Assembly: GCF_001648775.1 (NCBI RefSeq)
Contig: NZ_LVEJ01000037.1
Coordinates: 1-64,000 of the forward strand
Direction: 5' to 3'
From: Pseudomonas fluorescens
Lineage (GTDB): Bacteria; Pseudomonadota; Gammaproteobacteria; Pseudomonadales; Pseudomonadaceae
Length of the DNA: 64,000 nucleotides
Of the stretch, positions 53,837 through 64,000 are shown piece after piece (the stretch's first letter is position 1; the number at the start of each line of letters is the position of its first letter). The position numbers and the translations under genes are program-made. The notes under the pieces were generated by a model. It made no database searches. It worked only from the letters and a program-made list of their open reading frames with translations, and had not been told where the DNA came from.

Positions 53837-55081
53837 TCAGTCGACCTTGGACAGGCTTGTCAGCCACTCGCGACCCTTGAGCATGCCGTTCCAGTAGAAC
53901 CACGGCAGCAGCGTCGCCTTGAGAAACCACGCCGAACGCCGCGCCACGGTCGGGTCCAGCGGGAAAGTCGGCAGCAACTTGCCGGCGTAACCGAACTCGG
54001 CGAGGATCACCTTGCCCTTCGCAACCGTCAGCGGGCAGGAACCGTAGCCGTCGTACTTCAGCGGCAGCGGTTGTTGCTTGCGCAGGGCCAGCAGGTTTTC
54101 CGCGACCACCACGACTTGCTTGCGCACCGCCGCAGCGGTTTTCGCATTGCTGGTGCCGCAGATATCACCCAGTGCAAACACCTCGGGATAACGCGGGTGC
54201 TGCAGGCTGTGCGGATTGACTTCACACCAGCCGGCCGCGTCGGCCAGCGGACTTTGCGCGATGAAATCCGGCGAAACCTGCGGCGGCACGACGTGCAACA
54301 GATCGAAGGTTTTCGCTTCGCGGCTGACGTTGCCGACGGCGTCCTTGACCTCGAACCAGGCGGTTTTCGCCGGGCCGTCAACCTTGACCAGATTCGAGTT
54401 GAACGCCAGTTGCGCGTTGTACTTTTCGATGTACTTCATCAAGGGCGGCACGAACGTCGCCACACCAAACAGCGCAGCGCCAGCCAGATTGAATTCGACA
54501 TGGATGTTGTTCAGCGCAGCGGTTTTGCGCCAGTGATCGCAAGACAGATACAACGCCTTTTGCGGGGCGCCGGCGCATTTGATCGGCATCGCCGGTTGGG
54601 TGAAAAGTGCTTTGCCGCCGCGCAGTTTCTGCACCTGATCCCAGGTGTATTGCGCGTGCTGATAGCTGTAGTTGGAGGTGACGCCGTGCTGGCCGAGGCT
54701 TTCCGACAAGCCTTCGATCTTCTCCCAGGCCAGGCGCAGGCCGGGGCAGACGATCAGGTTTTGATAGCTGACTGTGCGTTGATCGTCGAGGGTGAGTTGG
54801 CGTTTGTCAGGGTCGATTGCGGTGACCGCCGCTTGCAGCCAGTTTGCTTGCTTGGGCATGACCTTGTTCATCGGCCGGGCCGTGTCTTTCGCGTCGTAGG
54901 CGCCACCGCCGACCAGCGTCCACGCCGGTTGGTAGTAATGCTGGGCGCTGGGTTCGATAACCGTGACGTTAAGACTCGGGTCACGCTTGAGCAGGCTGGC
55001 GACAAAACCGATACCGGCCGTACCGCCGCCGATGACCACGATGTCCGCACTGATGGATGGGCCCCAGTGTTGATCGTTCAT
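53837..55081 (-). CDS. Sulfide:quinone oxidoreductase-like flavoprotein
   Basis: 414 residues of the FAD-dependent SQR/FCC group: IGGGTAGIGF at 17-26, HYYQPAWTLVGGG at 48-60 (SQR-type), and two Cys at 169 (PIKCAGAPQK) and 349 (YGSCPL), which carry the sulfur bridge. Type II/SQRDL-like enzymes oxidise sulfide to persulfide and reduce quinone. Start at 55081 (MNDQHWGPSI) follows from the leader; an upstream frame adds 7 residues. It lies downstream of bigR on the same strand, with a REPIN between. Confidence 0.88.
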   Translation of the reverse strand: MNDQHWGPSISADIVVIGGGTAGIGFVASLLKRDPSLNVTVIEPSAQHYYQPAWTLVGGGAYDAKDTARPMNKVMPKQANWLQAAVTAIDPDKRQLTLDDQRTVSYQNLIVCPGLRLAWEKIEGLSESLGQHGVTSNYSYQHAQYTWDQVQKLRGGKALFTQPAMPIKCAGAPQKALYLSCDHWRKTAALNNIHVEFNLAGAALFGVATFVPPLMKYIEKYNAQLAFNSNLVKVDGPAKTAWFEVKDAVGNVSREAKTFDLLHVVPPQVSPDFIAQSPLADAAGWCEVNPHSLQHPRYPEVFALGDICGTSNAKTAAAVRKQVVVVAENLLALRKQQPLPLKYDGYGSCPLTVAKGKVILAEFGYAGKLLPTFPLDPTVARRSAWFLKATLLPWFYWNGMLKGREWLTSLSKVD

Positions 55082-55137
55082 TGCTTGTTCCTTTTGCTGC
55101 ACGCAAGGATTGTTCTAGCCAACACATCAATCTCAAT

Positions 55138-55226
55138 GTGGGAGCGAGCCTGCTCGCGAAGGCGGCGTGTCAGTCGATGCAATTATTGCCTGACCTAACG
55201 CTTTCGCGAGCAGGCTCGCTCCCACA
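55138..55226. repeat. REPIN (head-in pair, CCTGC subtype)
   Basis: Inverted pair of GTGGGAGCGAGCCTGCTCGCGAA between bigR and the SQR-like gene, so it lies inside the likely sulfide-response transcript. Confidence 0.9.
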
Positions 55227-55250
55227 TTGAACCAGTGCCATGGCTGGCAT

Positions 55251-55592
55251 TTATTGATGGCCCAGACTTTTCAGCACCGCTCCGCAATACAATCCGGACA
55301 GGGTCTTCATCACCTGAATGACCTCCGGACTGGCGAGGCCGTAGAAAATGTACTTGCCTTCACGACGTGTCGCGACCAGCCCTTCATCACGCAGGATGCC
55401 CAGTTGCTGGGACAGCGTCGGTTGGCGCACACCGGTCATCTTTTCCAGTTCGCCAACGTTACGTTCGCCCTGGGTCAGTTGGCACAGGATCAACAGGCGA
55501 TCCTCATTGGCCATGGCCTTGAGCAACGCGCAGGCCTTGGAGGCCGAGGCGCGCAGTTGGGCGACTTCACATTCAGTCAGACTGGATTGCAT
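55251..55592 (-). CDS. bigR: ArsR-family persulfide-sensing repressor, BigR-like
   Basis: 113 residues of an ArsR winged helix. Two Cys at 37 (RLLILCQLTQGE) and 103 (GLYCGAV) fit the pair of BigR/SqrR (Cys42 and Cys108 in characterised proteins), which form a polysulfide bridge on oxidation and release DNA. GVRQPTLSQQLGIL is the recognition helix. Start at the ATG 55592 with GAAGG upstream, preferred to the GTG six bases before. It is divergent from the persulfide dioxygenase gene. Confidence 0.88.
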   Translation of the reverse strand: MQSSLTECEVAQLRASASKACALLKAMANEDRLLILCQLTQGERNVGELEKMTGVRQPTLSQQLGILRDEGLVATRREGKYIFYGLASPEVIQVMKTLSGLYCGAVLKSLGHQ

Positions 55593-55625
55593 TTGCACGA
55601 TGCCTTCAAGGTCACTTAAGCTGCG

Positions 55626-55651
55626 AACATTATGTTTTTAGATAAAGTGTT
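55626..55651. promoter_or_regulatory. AT-rich imperfect palindrome between bigR and blh, BigR operator candidate
   Basis: AACATTATG and TAAAGTGTT flank an A/T-rich centre in the 91-base gap. Sites of this type bind BigR in related bacteria; the present match is by character, not by sequence comparison. Confidence 0.4.
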
Positions 55652-55683
55652 GCAACCCATTTTCCTTGTTCAGGTTGGTGTCC

Positions 55684-56547
55684 ATGCCCGCGCAGATTGA
55701 ATCGTTCCTCGACCCCGCCTCCTCGACCTACAGCTACGTGGTCTATGAAGCCTGCGGCGGACACTGCGCAATCGTCGACCCGGTGCTCGATTACGACGGC
55801 GCCGCCGGCCGCACCGGCACCGCCCAGGCCGACAAAATCATCGCGTTCGTCCGCGCGCATAATCTGCAAGTGCAATGGCTGCTGGAAACCCACGCCCACG
55901 CCGATCACCTGTCCGCCGCGCCGTACCTGCGTCGGGAACTGGGCGGCAAAATCGCCATTGGCGAGTCGATCAGCAAAGTGCAGCACGTGTTCAAGGCGCT
56001 GTTCAATCTGGAGCCGGAGTTCTGCGTCGATGGCTCGCAGTTCGATCATCTGTTCGCGCCGAACGAGTCCTTCCGCATCGGCAATCTCAAGGCCACCGCC
56101 CTGCACGTGCCCGGGCACACGCCGGCGGACATGGCTTATTTGATCGACAGCGAGCAGATTCTGGTCGGCGACACGCTGTTCATGCCCGATGTCGGCACCG
56201 CGCGCTGCGACTTTCCCGGCGGCAATGCCAATCAGCTGTTCGCGTCCATCCACAAACTGCTGGCCTTCCCGGCCAGCGTGAAGCTTTACGTTTGCCACGA
56301 TTACCCGCCAGAGGGCCGCGAATCGCAGTGCCAGACCACTGTCGGTGAGCAGCGCAAAAGCAATATTCACGTGCATGACGGCATTGATGAAGCGGCTTTC
56401 GTCGAGATGCGCACGAAGCGTGACGCCGGGTTGGGCATGCCGACGCTGTTGCTGCCAGCGATTCAGGTGAATGTGCGGGCGGGAAATTTGCCGCCGGCGG
56501 AAGGCAATGGCGTCGTGTATCTGAAGATCCCGCTCGATTCTCTATAG
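55684..56547 (+). CDS. blh: MBL-fold persulfide dioxygenase (Blh/ETHE1-like)
   Basis: 287 residues of the metallo-beta-lactamase fold with His70, His72, Asp74 and His75 (ETHAHADHLS), HVPGHTPADM (His near 147), Asp in VGDTLF and His in KLYVCHDYP. This matches Blh of the bigR operon, which oxidises glutathione persulfide to sulfite. The start at 55684 is divergent from bigR across 91 bases. It acts with the SQR-like protein and TSUP exporter. Confidence 0.9.
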   Translation: MPAQIESFLDPASSTYSYVVYEACGGHCAIVDPVLDYDGAAGRTGTAQADKIIAFVRAHNLQVQWLLETHAHADHLSAAPYLRRELGGKIAIGESISKVQHVFKALFNLEPEFCVDGSQFDHLFAPNESFRIGNLKATALHVPGHTPADMAYLIDSEQILVGDTLFMPDVGTARCDFPGGNANQLFASIHKLLAFPASVKLYVCHDYPPEGRESQCQTTVGEQRKSNIHVHDGIDEAAFVEMRTKRDAGLGMPTLLLPAIQVNVRAGNLPPAEGNGVVYLKIPLDSL

Positions 56548-56671
56548 GAAAAATCGCTGACCCGATTGCCCGTTTATTTTTCCTACGAACCCTGGCGATA
56601 GCGATGAACTGGTGAAAATCCTCTCAGCGATCAGACTCCATTGGGCAAACATTCAATGGAGTTTTCGCAAT

Positions 56672-57529
56672 ATGGATATTCGTCGTAATCACCGTGACAT
56701 GACACCGCAACAGAAGTCCGCGTTTATCGAGGCCATCCTGACCCTGAAAAACAACGTCGACAGCGTGCTGCGACCCGGACAACAAAGCCGCTACGATGAT
56801 TTTGTGCAGATCCACAAAAATTCGATGGGCCGGGGCAATCCGCTGACACCCAATCCGCACTTGAGCCCGCTGTTCTATCCGTGGCACCGAGTCCTGATCC
56901 GCCAATTCGAACTGGCCCTGCAAGCCGCGGCCAATGACCCGACCATCACCCTGCCCTACTGGAACTGGCAACTGACCGGCGCAGACAACCCCTTCACCTC
57001 GGATTTCATGGGGTCGAACGGTGACAACCTGCAAGACCAGCGCGTTACCAGCGGCCCGTTTTCCAGAGAGCAGTCCCAATTCGACGTCAGGGTCTGGGAC
57101 GAAGACATCGGCAACACCGGCATTCGCCGGGATCTTGGGGCAAACGGCACACTGCCCAGCGCACTGGACGTGATCTCGGCCCTGAACAGAACGCCTTACT
57201 GGATGGCCGAAAGCGGCTGGGAGAACGTCTCGGAACTCCAATTGCACAACCCGGTGCATGCATGGATTGGCGGCAGCATGGCGCAAGCCTCCTCACCCAA
57301 CGACCCGATATTCTTCCTGCACCACTGCCACCTCGACTTGCTCTGGGAGCGTTGGAAGCACCAGCATCCTGGCACGCCGGGCTTCACCAACGAGGCCGGT
57401 TCGGCAGACATGAATGACACCGTACTGATCTTCCATCCCAACAATGAACCGGCGCCCTTCTTAAAAAACTTTACCGTCCAACAAACGCTGTTCACCGAAG
57501 AGCTGGATTACCGGTATGACTACATCTGA
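56672..57529 (+). CDS. Tyrosinase-family copper oxidase
   Basis: 285 residues of the common central domain of tyrosinase. CuA ligands His48, His63 and His72 and CuB ligands His192, His196 and His218 keep the typical spacings (FVQIHKN, PWHRVLIRQFE, LHNPVHAWIG, PIFFLHHCHLDLLWERW). It would oxidise phenols to quinones (melanin-type chemistry). I use the ATG at 56672 (GGAGTTTT upstream, MDIRRNHRDM) rather than a GTG at 56612. No signal peptide or caddie protein is seen; copper loading is unexplained. It stands alone between blh and bkdR. Confidence 0.87.
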   Translation: MDIRRNHRDMTPQQKSAFIEAILTLKNNVDSVLRPGQQSRYDDFVQIHKNSMGRGNPLTPNPHLSPLFYPWHRVLIRQFELALQAAANDPTITLPYWNWQLTGADNPFTSDFMGSNGDNLQDQRVTSGPFSREQSQFDVRVWDEDIGNTGIRRDLGANGTLPSALDVISALNRTPYWMAESGWENVSELQLHNPVHAWIGGSMAQASSPNDPIFFLHHCHLDLLWERWKHQHPGTPGFTNEAGSADMNDTVLIFHPNNEPAPFLKNFTVQQTLFTEELDYRYDYI

Positions 57530-57532
57530 GCC

Positions 57533-58021
57533 TCAACTGCCCAGCGTCAGACCGTTCGCCGGTAATGGCAACGCGGTTTTGTAGCGCACCTGCTTGAGCG
57601 CAAAACTGGAGCGGATATTCGCCACACCGGGAACCTTCGTGAGGAAATCCATCATGAAACGTTCCAGCGACTGAATCGTCGGCACCAGGACCCGGATCAG
57701 ATAATCCGGGTCTCCGGCCATCAGGTAGCACTCCATCACTTCGGGGCGATCGGAAATCGCCTCCTCGAAATGTTGCAGTGCCTCCTCCACCTGCTTCTCA
57801 AGGCTCACGTGAATGAACACGTTCACGTGCAGCCCCAACAGGTCGGCATCGAGCAGTGTCACCTGCTCGCGAATCAGGCCTAATTCTTCCATCGCCTTGA
57901 CCCGGTTGAAGCACGGCGTCGGCGACAGATTCACCGAGCGTGCCAGGTCGGCGTTGGTGATGCGCGCGTTCTCTTGAAGGCTGTTGAGAATGCCGATGTC
58001 GGTACGGTCCAGTTTGCGCAT
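57533..58021 (-). CDS. bkdR: Lrp/AsnC-type activator of the bkd operon
   Basis: 162 residues: an AsnC-type helix-turn-helix (about 5-60, [31 protein letters not shown]) and a RAM domain (about 70-145). It is divergent from bkdA1 as in P. putida, where BkdR, an Lrp homologue, activates the operon with branched-chain amino acids. It is convergent with the tyrosinase gene, only three bases apart. Confidence 0.93.
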   Translation of the reverse strand: MRKLDRTDIGILNSLQENARITNADLARSVNLSPTPCFNRVKAMEELGLIREQVTLLDADLLGLHVNVFIHVSLEKQVEEALQHFEEAISDRPEVMECYLMAGDPDYLIRVLVPTIQSLERFMMDFLTKVPGVANIRSSFALKQVRYKTALPLPANGLTLGS

Positions 58022-58050
58022 GAGACAAAACCACCTGTTTTTTATGTTTA

Positions 58051-58158
58051 TGCAGAATTTCTATCTGCAAATCGTCTCCAGCGCAACGAAACAGAGATAA
58101 ATATTCTTCTTGCCCGGGCCTATGATTGTTGTAGGACAAGATTTCTTCTACCGAAGAA
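58051..58158. promoter_or_regulatory. bkdR-bkdA1 control region with two short inverted repeats
   Basis: TGCAGA-N7-TCTGCA at 58051-58069 and TTCTTC-TACC-GAAGAA at 58143-58158 lie in the 185-base divergent gap. Either could be part of the multi-site region that Lrp-type BkdR binds. No T-run follows, so they are not terminators. Confidence 0.4.
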
Positions 58159-58161
58159 TGA

Positions 58162-59442
<1,281 letters not shown>

Positions 59443-59443
59443 C

Positions 59444-60502
59444 ATGAACGATCACAACAACAATATTCAGTTGGAAACCGCCATGACCACGACCACCATG
59501 ACCATGATCCAGGCCCTGCGCTCGGCCATGGATGTGATGCTTGAGCGTGATGACAATGTCGTGGTGTTCGGTCAGGACGTCGGCTACTTCGGCGGCGTGT
59601 TCCGTTGCACCGAAGGTTTGCAGACCAAGTACGGCACCTCGCGGGTATTCGACGCACCGATCTCGGAAAGCGGCATTGTCGGCGTGGCCGTCGGCATGGG
59701 CGCTTACGGCTTGCGTCCGGTCGCCGAAATTCAGTTCGCCGACTACGTCTACCCTGCCTCCGACCAGATCATTTCCGAAGCGGCGCGCCTGCGTTATCGC
59801 TCGGCCGGCGAGTTCACCGCACCGATGACCCTGCGCATGCCTTGCGGCGGCGGCATTTACGGTGGCCAGACGCACAGCCAGAGCATCGAGGCGATGTTCA
59901 CCCAAGTGTGCGGCTTGCGCACGGTCATGCCATCCAACCCGTATGACGCCAAAGGCCTGCTGATCGCCTCCATCGAAAACGATGACCCGGTGATCTTCCT
60001 TGAGCCAAAACGCCTGTACAACGGCCCGTTCGACGGCCACCACGATCGCCCGGTAACCCCGTGGTCGAAACACCCGCAAGCGCAAGTGCCGGACGGTTAC
60101 TACACCGTGCCGCTGGACGTTGCTGCGATCACCCGTCCGGGCAAGGACGTGACCGTGCTGACTTACGGCACCACCGTGTATGTCTCGCAAGTCGCTGCCG
60201 AAGAATCCGGTGTTGACGCCGAAGTCATCGACCTGCGCAGTCTGTGGCCGCTGGACCTGGAAACCATCGTCAAGTCGGTGAAGAAAACCGGCCGCTGCGT
60301 GGTGGTTCACGAAGCCACCCGCACCTGCGGTTTCGGCGCCGAACTGGTGTCGCTGGTGCAAGAGCATTGCTTCCATCACCTGGAAGCGCCGATCGAACGC
60401 GTCACCGGTTGGGACACCCCCTACCCGCACGCGCAAGAGTGGGCGTATTTCCCTGGGCCGTCCCGAGTGGGCGCGGCGCTGAAACGGGTCATGGAGGTCT
60501 GA
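59444..60502 (+). CDS. bkdA2: Branched-chain alpha-keto acid dehydrogenase E1 beta
   Basis: 352 residues, the transketolase-like beta subunit, starting MNDHNNNIQLETAMTTTTMT, close to the P. putida BkdA2 start. GQDVGYFGGVFR and RSAGEFTAPMTLRMP follow. The first codons (AACAACAATA at 59456-59465) form an A-rich Crc/Hfq-type motif. It is joined to bkdA1 (1 base) and to bkdB (start directly after the stop). Confidence 0.95.
   Translation: MNDHNNNIQLETAMTTTTMTMIQALRSAMDVMLERDDNVVVFGQDVGYFGGVFRCTEGLQTKYGTSRVFDAPISESGIVGVAVGMGAYGLRPVAEIQFADYVYPASDQIISEAARLRYRSAGEFTAPMTLRMPCGGGIYGGQTHSQSIEAMFTQVCGLRTVMPSNPYDAKGLLIASIENDDPVIFLEPKRLYNGPFDGHHDRPVTPWSKHPQAQVPDGYYTVPLDVAAITRPGKDVTVLTYGTTVYVSQVAAEESGVDAEVIDLRSLWPLDLETIVKSVKKTGRCVVVHEATRTCGFGAELVSLVQEHCFHHLEAPIERVTGWDTPYPHAQEWAYFPGPSRVGAALKRVMEV
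59456..59465 (+). promoter_or_regulatory. Crc/Hfq-type motif in the first codons of bkdA2
   Basis: AACAACAATA, spanning codons 5-8 of bkdA2 (three Asn codons). bkd genes are known targets of Crc catabolite repression in P. putida; this site is a candidate, at a position within the coding start. Confidence 0.4.
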
Positions 60503-61774
60503 ATGGGCACGCACGTTATCAAGATGCCGGACATCGGCGAAGGCATCGCAGAAGTAGAACTGTCGCAGTGGCACGTCAAGGTGGGCGATCTGGTGGTTGA
60601 AGATCAGGTGCTGGCGGACGTGATGACCGACAAGGCGATGGTCGATATTCCATCGCCAGTGCACGGCAAGGTGATTGCCCTCGGCGGTCAGCCGGGTGAA
60701 GTGATGGCGGTTGGCAGTGTGCTGATCAGCATTGAGGTTGAAGGTGCCGGTAACTTGAAAGAGTCTGCCGCACCCGCGCCGGTCAAAGAAGCGCCTGCGG
60801 CGCCGAAAGTTGAAGCAGTTGTTGAAAGTAAACCTGCTCCAGCCGCCCAGCGTCCGGCTGCCGTTTGCCAAGGCCCGATGGCTGCTCGCGAAGCAGACGA
60901 ACGCCCGCTCGCTTCGCCAGCCGTGCGCAAACATGCGCTGGATCTGGGCATTCAATTGCGTCTGGTGCGCGGTTCCGGCCCGGCCGGTCGAGTGTTGCAC
61001 GAAGACCTTGAAGCCTATCTGGCGCAAGGTCAGTCGAACGCCTCGGCGCCGGCGGCTGCCGCTTACGCCCAACGTAACGACGAAGAACAGATTCAAGTGA
61101 TCGGCATGCGCCGCAAGATCGCCCAGCGTATGCAGGACGCCACTCAGCGTGCTGCACATTTCAGCTACGTCGAAGAAATCGACGTCACCGCGATTGAAGA
61201 GCTGCGTGCGCACCTGAATGAAAAACACGGGGCCAGCCGTGGTAAGTTGACCTTGCTGCCGTTCCTCGTCCGCGCCTTGGTCGTCGCCCTGCGCGACTTC
61301 CCGCAGATGAACGCTCGTTACGACGACGAAGCTCAGGTCATCACTCGCCTTGGCGCGGTGCATGTCGGCGTTGCTACGCAAAGCGATGTTGGCCTGATGG
61401 TGCCCGTGGTGCGGCACGCCGAGGCGCGCAGCCTGTGGGACAGCGCCACGGAAATCTCGCGCTTGGCCAACGCCGCGCGCAATGGCAAGGCCAGCCGCGA
61501 TGAGCTGTCCGGTTCGACCATCACCCTGACCAGCCTCGGTGCACTGGGCGGCATCGTCAGCACGCCGGTGCTGAACCTGCCGGAAGTGGCCATCGTCGGC
61601 GTCAACAAAATCGTCGAACGGCCAATGGTCGTCAAAGGCCAGGTGGTGATCCGCAAGATGATGAACCTCTCCAGCTCGTTCGATCACCGTGTGGTCGACG
61701 GCATGGATGCGGCACTCTTCATCCAGGCCATTCGCGGCCTGATCGAACAACCTGCCACTTTGTTTGTGGAGTAA
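60503..61774 (+). CDS. bkdB: Branched-chain alpha-keto acid dehydrogenase E2 (lipoamide acyltransferase)
   Basis: 423 residues: one lipoyl domain with Lys44 ([11 protein letters not shown]), an Ala/Pro-rich linker, a peripheral subunit-binding domain (about 133-170, [17 protein letters not shown]) and the acyltransferase domain with DHRVVDG near residue 395 (catalytic His and Asp). It transfers the branched acyl group to CoA and forms the core of the complex. It starts immediately after bkdA2. Confidence 0.95.
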   Translation: MGTHVIKMPDIGEGIAEVELSQWHVKVGDLVVEDQVLADVMTDKAMVDIPSPVHGKVIALGGQPGEVMAVGSVLISIEVEGAGNLKESAAPAPVKEAPAAPKVEAVVESKPAPAAQRPAAVCQGPMAAREADERPLASPAVRKHALDLGIQLRLVRGSGPAGRVLHEDLEAYLAQGQSNASAPAAAAYAQRNDEEQIQVIGMRRKIAQRMQDATQRAAHFSYVEEIDVTAIEELRAHLNEKHGASRGKLTLLPFLVRALVVALRDFPQMNARYDDEAQVITRLGAVHVGVATQSDVGLMVPVVRHAEARSLWDSATEISRLANAARNGKASRDELSGSTITLTSLGALGGIVSTPVLNLPEVAIVGVNKIVERPMVVKGQVVIRKMMNLSSSFDHRVVDGMDAALFIQAIRGLIEQPATLFVE

Positions 61775-61781
61775 GGCGCGC

Positions 61782-63155
61782 ATGCAATCTCTGAACACTA
61801 CGCTGCTGATCATCGGCGGCGGCCCAGGCGGTTATGTGACGGCGATCCGCGCCGGGCAATTGGGCATTTCGACGATTCTGGTCGAAGGCCAATCGCTGGG
61901 CGGCACCTGCCTGAACATCGGCTGCATCCCGTCGAAAGCGCTGATCCATGTGGCTGAGCAGTTCCACCAGACCCGGCATCACAATCAGCATTCGGCGCTG
62001 GGCATCAGCGTTTCCGCGCCGACCCTCGACATCACTAAAAGTGTCGAGTGGAAGGACGGCATCGTTGATCGCCTGACCACTGGCGTGGCTGCGCTGCTGA
62101 AGAAGAACAAGGTTCAGGTCATCAACGGCTGGGCCAAAGTCATCGACGGCAAAACTGTCGACGTCGGCGACACGCGCATCCAGTGCGAGCACTTGGTGCT
62201 GGCCACCGGTTCGACCAGCGTCAACCTGCCGATCCTGCCGATTGGCGGGCCGATCATCTCCTCCACCGAGGCGCTGGCGCCGACATCCGTGCCGAAACGT
62301 CTGGTCGTGGTCGGCGGTGGTTACATCGGTCTGGAGCTGGGTATCGCTTATCGCAAGCTCGGTGCCGACGTCAGCGTGGTCGAGGCACAGGATCGCATTC
62401 TGCCGGCCTACGACGCTGAACTGACGCAACCGGTGCATGACGCGTTGAAGCAACTCGGCGTGAAGCTGTATCTGAAGCACAGCGTGCTGGGTTTCGACGG
62501 CACCCTGCAGGTGCGCGATCCCGAGGGCGAAACCTTGAACCTGGAAACCGATCAGGTACTGGTCGCCGTCGGTCGCAAGCCGAATACCCAAGGCTGGAAC
62601 CTCGAAGCGCTGAATCTGGACATGAACGGCTCGGCGATCAAGATCGACAGCCGCTGCCAGACCAGCATGCGCAACGTTTATGCGATTGGCGATTTGAGCG
62701 GCGAGCCGATGCTCGCTCACCGCGCCATGGCGCAGGGCGAAATGGTTGCCGAGTTGATCAGCGGCAAAACCCGCGAATTCAACCCGACGGCCATTGCTGC
62801 CGTGTGCTTCACCGACCCGGAACTGGTGGTGGTCGGCAAAACCCCGGACGAAGCCAAGGCTGCGGGGCTGGACTGCATCGTCTCCAGCTTCCCGTTCGCC
62901 GCCAATGGCCGGGCGATGACGCTGGAGTCGAAAAGCGGCTTCGTGCGCGTAGTCGCTCGTCGGGATAACCATGTGATTGTCGGTTGGCAAGCCGTGGGCG
63001 TGGGTGTTTCAGAGTTGTCGACGGCGTTTGCGCAAAGCCTGGAAATGGGCGCGCGGCTGGAAGACATCGGCGGCACCATTCATGCGCATCCGACTTTGGG
63101 TGAAGCGGTGCAGGAAGCGGCGTTGCGTGCTTTGGGGCATGCGTTGCATATGTGA
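61782..63155 (+). CDS. lpdV: Lipoamide dehydrogenase of the bkd complex (LPD-Val)
   Basis: 457 residues: FAD motif GGGPGGY at 12-18, redox pair Cys43-Cys48 in [14 protein letters not shown] motif GGGYIGLE (near 180), and the C-terminal HAHPTLGEA dimer motif with the His-Glu pair. It re-oxidises the E2 dihydrolipoyl group. It starts seven bases after bkdB. The start at 61782 ([11 protein letters not shown]) is preferred to an in-frame ATG 6 codons earlier inside bkdB. LpdV is specific to this complex in Pseudomonas. Confidence 0.95.
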   Translation: MQSLNTTLLIIGGGPGGYVTAIRAGQLGISTILVEGQSLGGTCLNIGCIPSKALIHVAEQFHQTRHHNQHSALGISVSAPTLDITKSVEWKDGIVDRLTTGVAALLKKNKVQVINGWAKVIDGKTVDVGDTRIQCEHLVLATGSTSVNLPILPIGGPIISSTEALAPTSVPKRLVVVGGGYIGLELGIAYRKLGADVSVVEAQDRILPAYDAELTQPVHDALKQLGVKLYLKHSVLGFDGTLQVRDPEGETLNLETDQVLVAVGRKPNTQGWNLEALNLDMNGSAIKIDSRCQTSMRNVYAIGDLSGEPMLAHRAMAQGEMVAELISGKTREFNPTAIAAVCFTDPELVVVGKTPDEAKAAGLDCIVSSFPFAANGRAMTLESKSGFVRVVARRDNHVIVGWQAVGVGVSELSTAFAQSLEMGARLEDIGGTIHAHPTLGEAVQEAALRALGHALHM

Positions 63156-63177
63156 TGTGCGGTGGCAGTGATGGCCC

Positions 63178-63246
63178 CTTCGCGAGCAAGCTCGCTCCCA
63201 CAGAGGGAATGCATTTCAAATGTGGGAGCGAGCTTGCTCGCGAATT
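63178..63246. repeat. REP pair in tail-in orientation (CTTGC subtype)
   Basis: Two inverted palindromes about 25 bases apart right after lpdV, before ilvE, closing the bkd transcript. Confidence 0.9.
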
Positions 63247-63388
63247 CTCAGGGGCAACGCGATTTATCTGTCTGTCACCCGATAGTCCGGGCTGCGAAAC
63301 CGCTCAAGAATGAAGTATTGTTGTGCCCATCCAAAAAACGTCAGAAGCCTTGAACCGTTTCGGCGGTTGTTCAGTGATAGAGGGTGTC

Positions 63389-64000
63389 ATGGGTAACGAA
63401 AGCATCAATTGGGACAAGCTGGGTTTTGACTACATCAAGACCGACAAACGCTATCTGTCGTACTTTCGCGATGGCGAGTGGGACAAAGGCACCCTGACCG
63501 AAGATAACGTGCTGCACATCAGCGAAGGCTCGACTGCCCTTCACTATGGCCAGCAGTGCTTCGAAGGCATGAAGGCCTATCGTTGCAAGGACGGCTCGAT
63601 CAACCTGTTCCGCCCGGACCAGAACGCCCTGCGTATGCAACGCAGCTGCGCGCGTCTGCTGATGCCGACGGTCGACACCGAGCAGTTCATCGAAGCCTGT
63701 AAAGAAGTGGTGCGTGCCAACGAGCGCTTCATCCCGCCGTACGGCACCGGCGGCGCGCTGTACCTGCGCCCGTTCGTGATCGGCGTGGGTGACAACATCG
63801 GCGTGCGCACCGCACCTGAGTTCATCTTCTCGATCTTCTGCATCCCGGTCGGCGCCTACTTCAAGGGTGGCCTGACCCCGCACAACTTCCAGATCTCCAG
63901 CTACGACCGCGCGGCCCCACAAGGCACCGGCGCGGCCAAGGTCGGTGGCAACTACGCGGCCAGCCTGATGCCGGGCTCGAAAGCCAAGAAAGCCAACTTC
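63389..64000 (+). CDS. ilvE: Branched-chain amino acid aminotransferase, 5' part (cut by window edge)
   Basis: 204 codons from an ATG preceded by ATAGAGGGTGTC, running off the right edge without a stop. The sequence opens MGNESINWDKLGFDYIKTDK and contains LHYGQQCFEGMKAYR, LYLRPFVIGVGDN and GTGAAKVGGNYAASL, the last placing the PLP-binding Lys region of class IV aminotransferases. This matches the roughly 340-residue IlvE form of Pseudomonas. It supplies keto acids to the bkd complex in catabolism and makes Val, Leu and Ile in biosynthesis. The C-terminal half lies outside. Confidence 0.92.
   Translation, partial: MGNESINWDKLGFDYIKTDKRYLSYFRDGEWDKGTLTEDNVLHISEGSTALHYGQQCFEGMKAYRCKDGSINLFRPDQNALRMQRSCARLLMPTVDTEQFIEACKEVVRANERFIPPYGTGGALYLRPFVIGVGDNIGVRTAPEFIFSIFCIPVGAYFKGGLTPHNFQISSYDRAAPQGTGAAKVGGNYAASLMPGSKAKKANF

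Noticed and set aside
56612-56671. GTG start adding 20 residues to the tyrosinase
   Set aside because: The extra residues do not match the family N-terminus, and the ATG at 56672 has GGAG upstream.

Overview
The window is high-GC Pseudomonas chromosome, most likely from the P. fluorescens group. The reasons are the complete bkdR-bkdA1-bkdA2-bkdB-lpdV branched-chain keto-acid operon, a polyamine (puu/spu/pau) locus, an OprD-type porin, and many copies of the GTGGGAGCGAGC(C/T)TGCTCGCGAA palindrome typical of Pseudomonas REP/REPIN repeats. No rRNA, tRNA, CRISPR array, transposase or phage gene was seen. This assignment rests on recognition of families, not on a database search.

Layout. 1-3.7 kb: small housekeeping-type genes (AbrB-family membrane protein, HD phosphohydrolase, a Nudix fragment) and three secreted small proteins, one a striking six-repeat cysteine protein. 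3.7-5.8 kb: a conspicuously AT-rich insert carrying two membrane proteins, one resembling retron-type two-transmembrane effectors; this is the best candidate in the window for an uncharacterised (possibly anti-phage) module. 5.8-16.9 kb: putrescine utilisation (puuR, puuB, puuC/kauB, puuA, puuD) joined to a potGHI-potF type ABC importer. 17-21.5 kb: thpR and several hypothetical lipoproteins. 21.8-27.6 kb: lactate permease and a paoABC-type periplasmic aldehyde oxidoreductase, ending in a 130-bp tandem repeat array. 28-33.4 kb: cupin, LysR regulator, aldo/keto reductase, serine hydrolase, a duplicated CAP-domain protein and a DHH phosphoesterase.

33.5-42.2 kb: reductive pyrimidine/hydantoin degradation (hydantoinase, carbamoyl-amidohydrolase, NCS1 permease, preT-preA, TetR regulator). 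42.3-46.4 kb: copC-copD and an EmrAB-type efflux pair. 46.7-53 kb: hexuronate/aldarate uptake and oxidation (OprD porin, uronate dehydrogenase, aldarolactonase-type protein, DctPQM TRAP transporter), with a shared operator-like motif before the porin and the dehydrogenase. 53-56.5 kb: a sulfide/persulfide detoxification module (TSUP exporter, SQR-like flavoprotein, BigR, persulfide dioxygenase). 56.7 kb: a lone tyrosinase. 57.5-63.2 kb: bkd operon with its Lrp-type activator. 63.4 kb to the edge: the start of ilvE, which fits functionally with bkd.

Overall this is a catabolic region: import systems sit beside the enzymes that feed polyamines, pyrimidines, uronates, lactate and branched-chain amino acids into central metabolism. 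Several of these transcripts carry A-rich AAnAAnAA motifs close to the ribosome binding site, as expected for Hfq/Crc catabolite repression. REPINs fill most gaps between transcription units, and a second, MITE-like element family with about 34-bp terminal inverted repeats occurs at three complete sites plus one solo arm.
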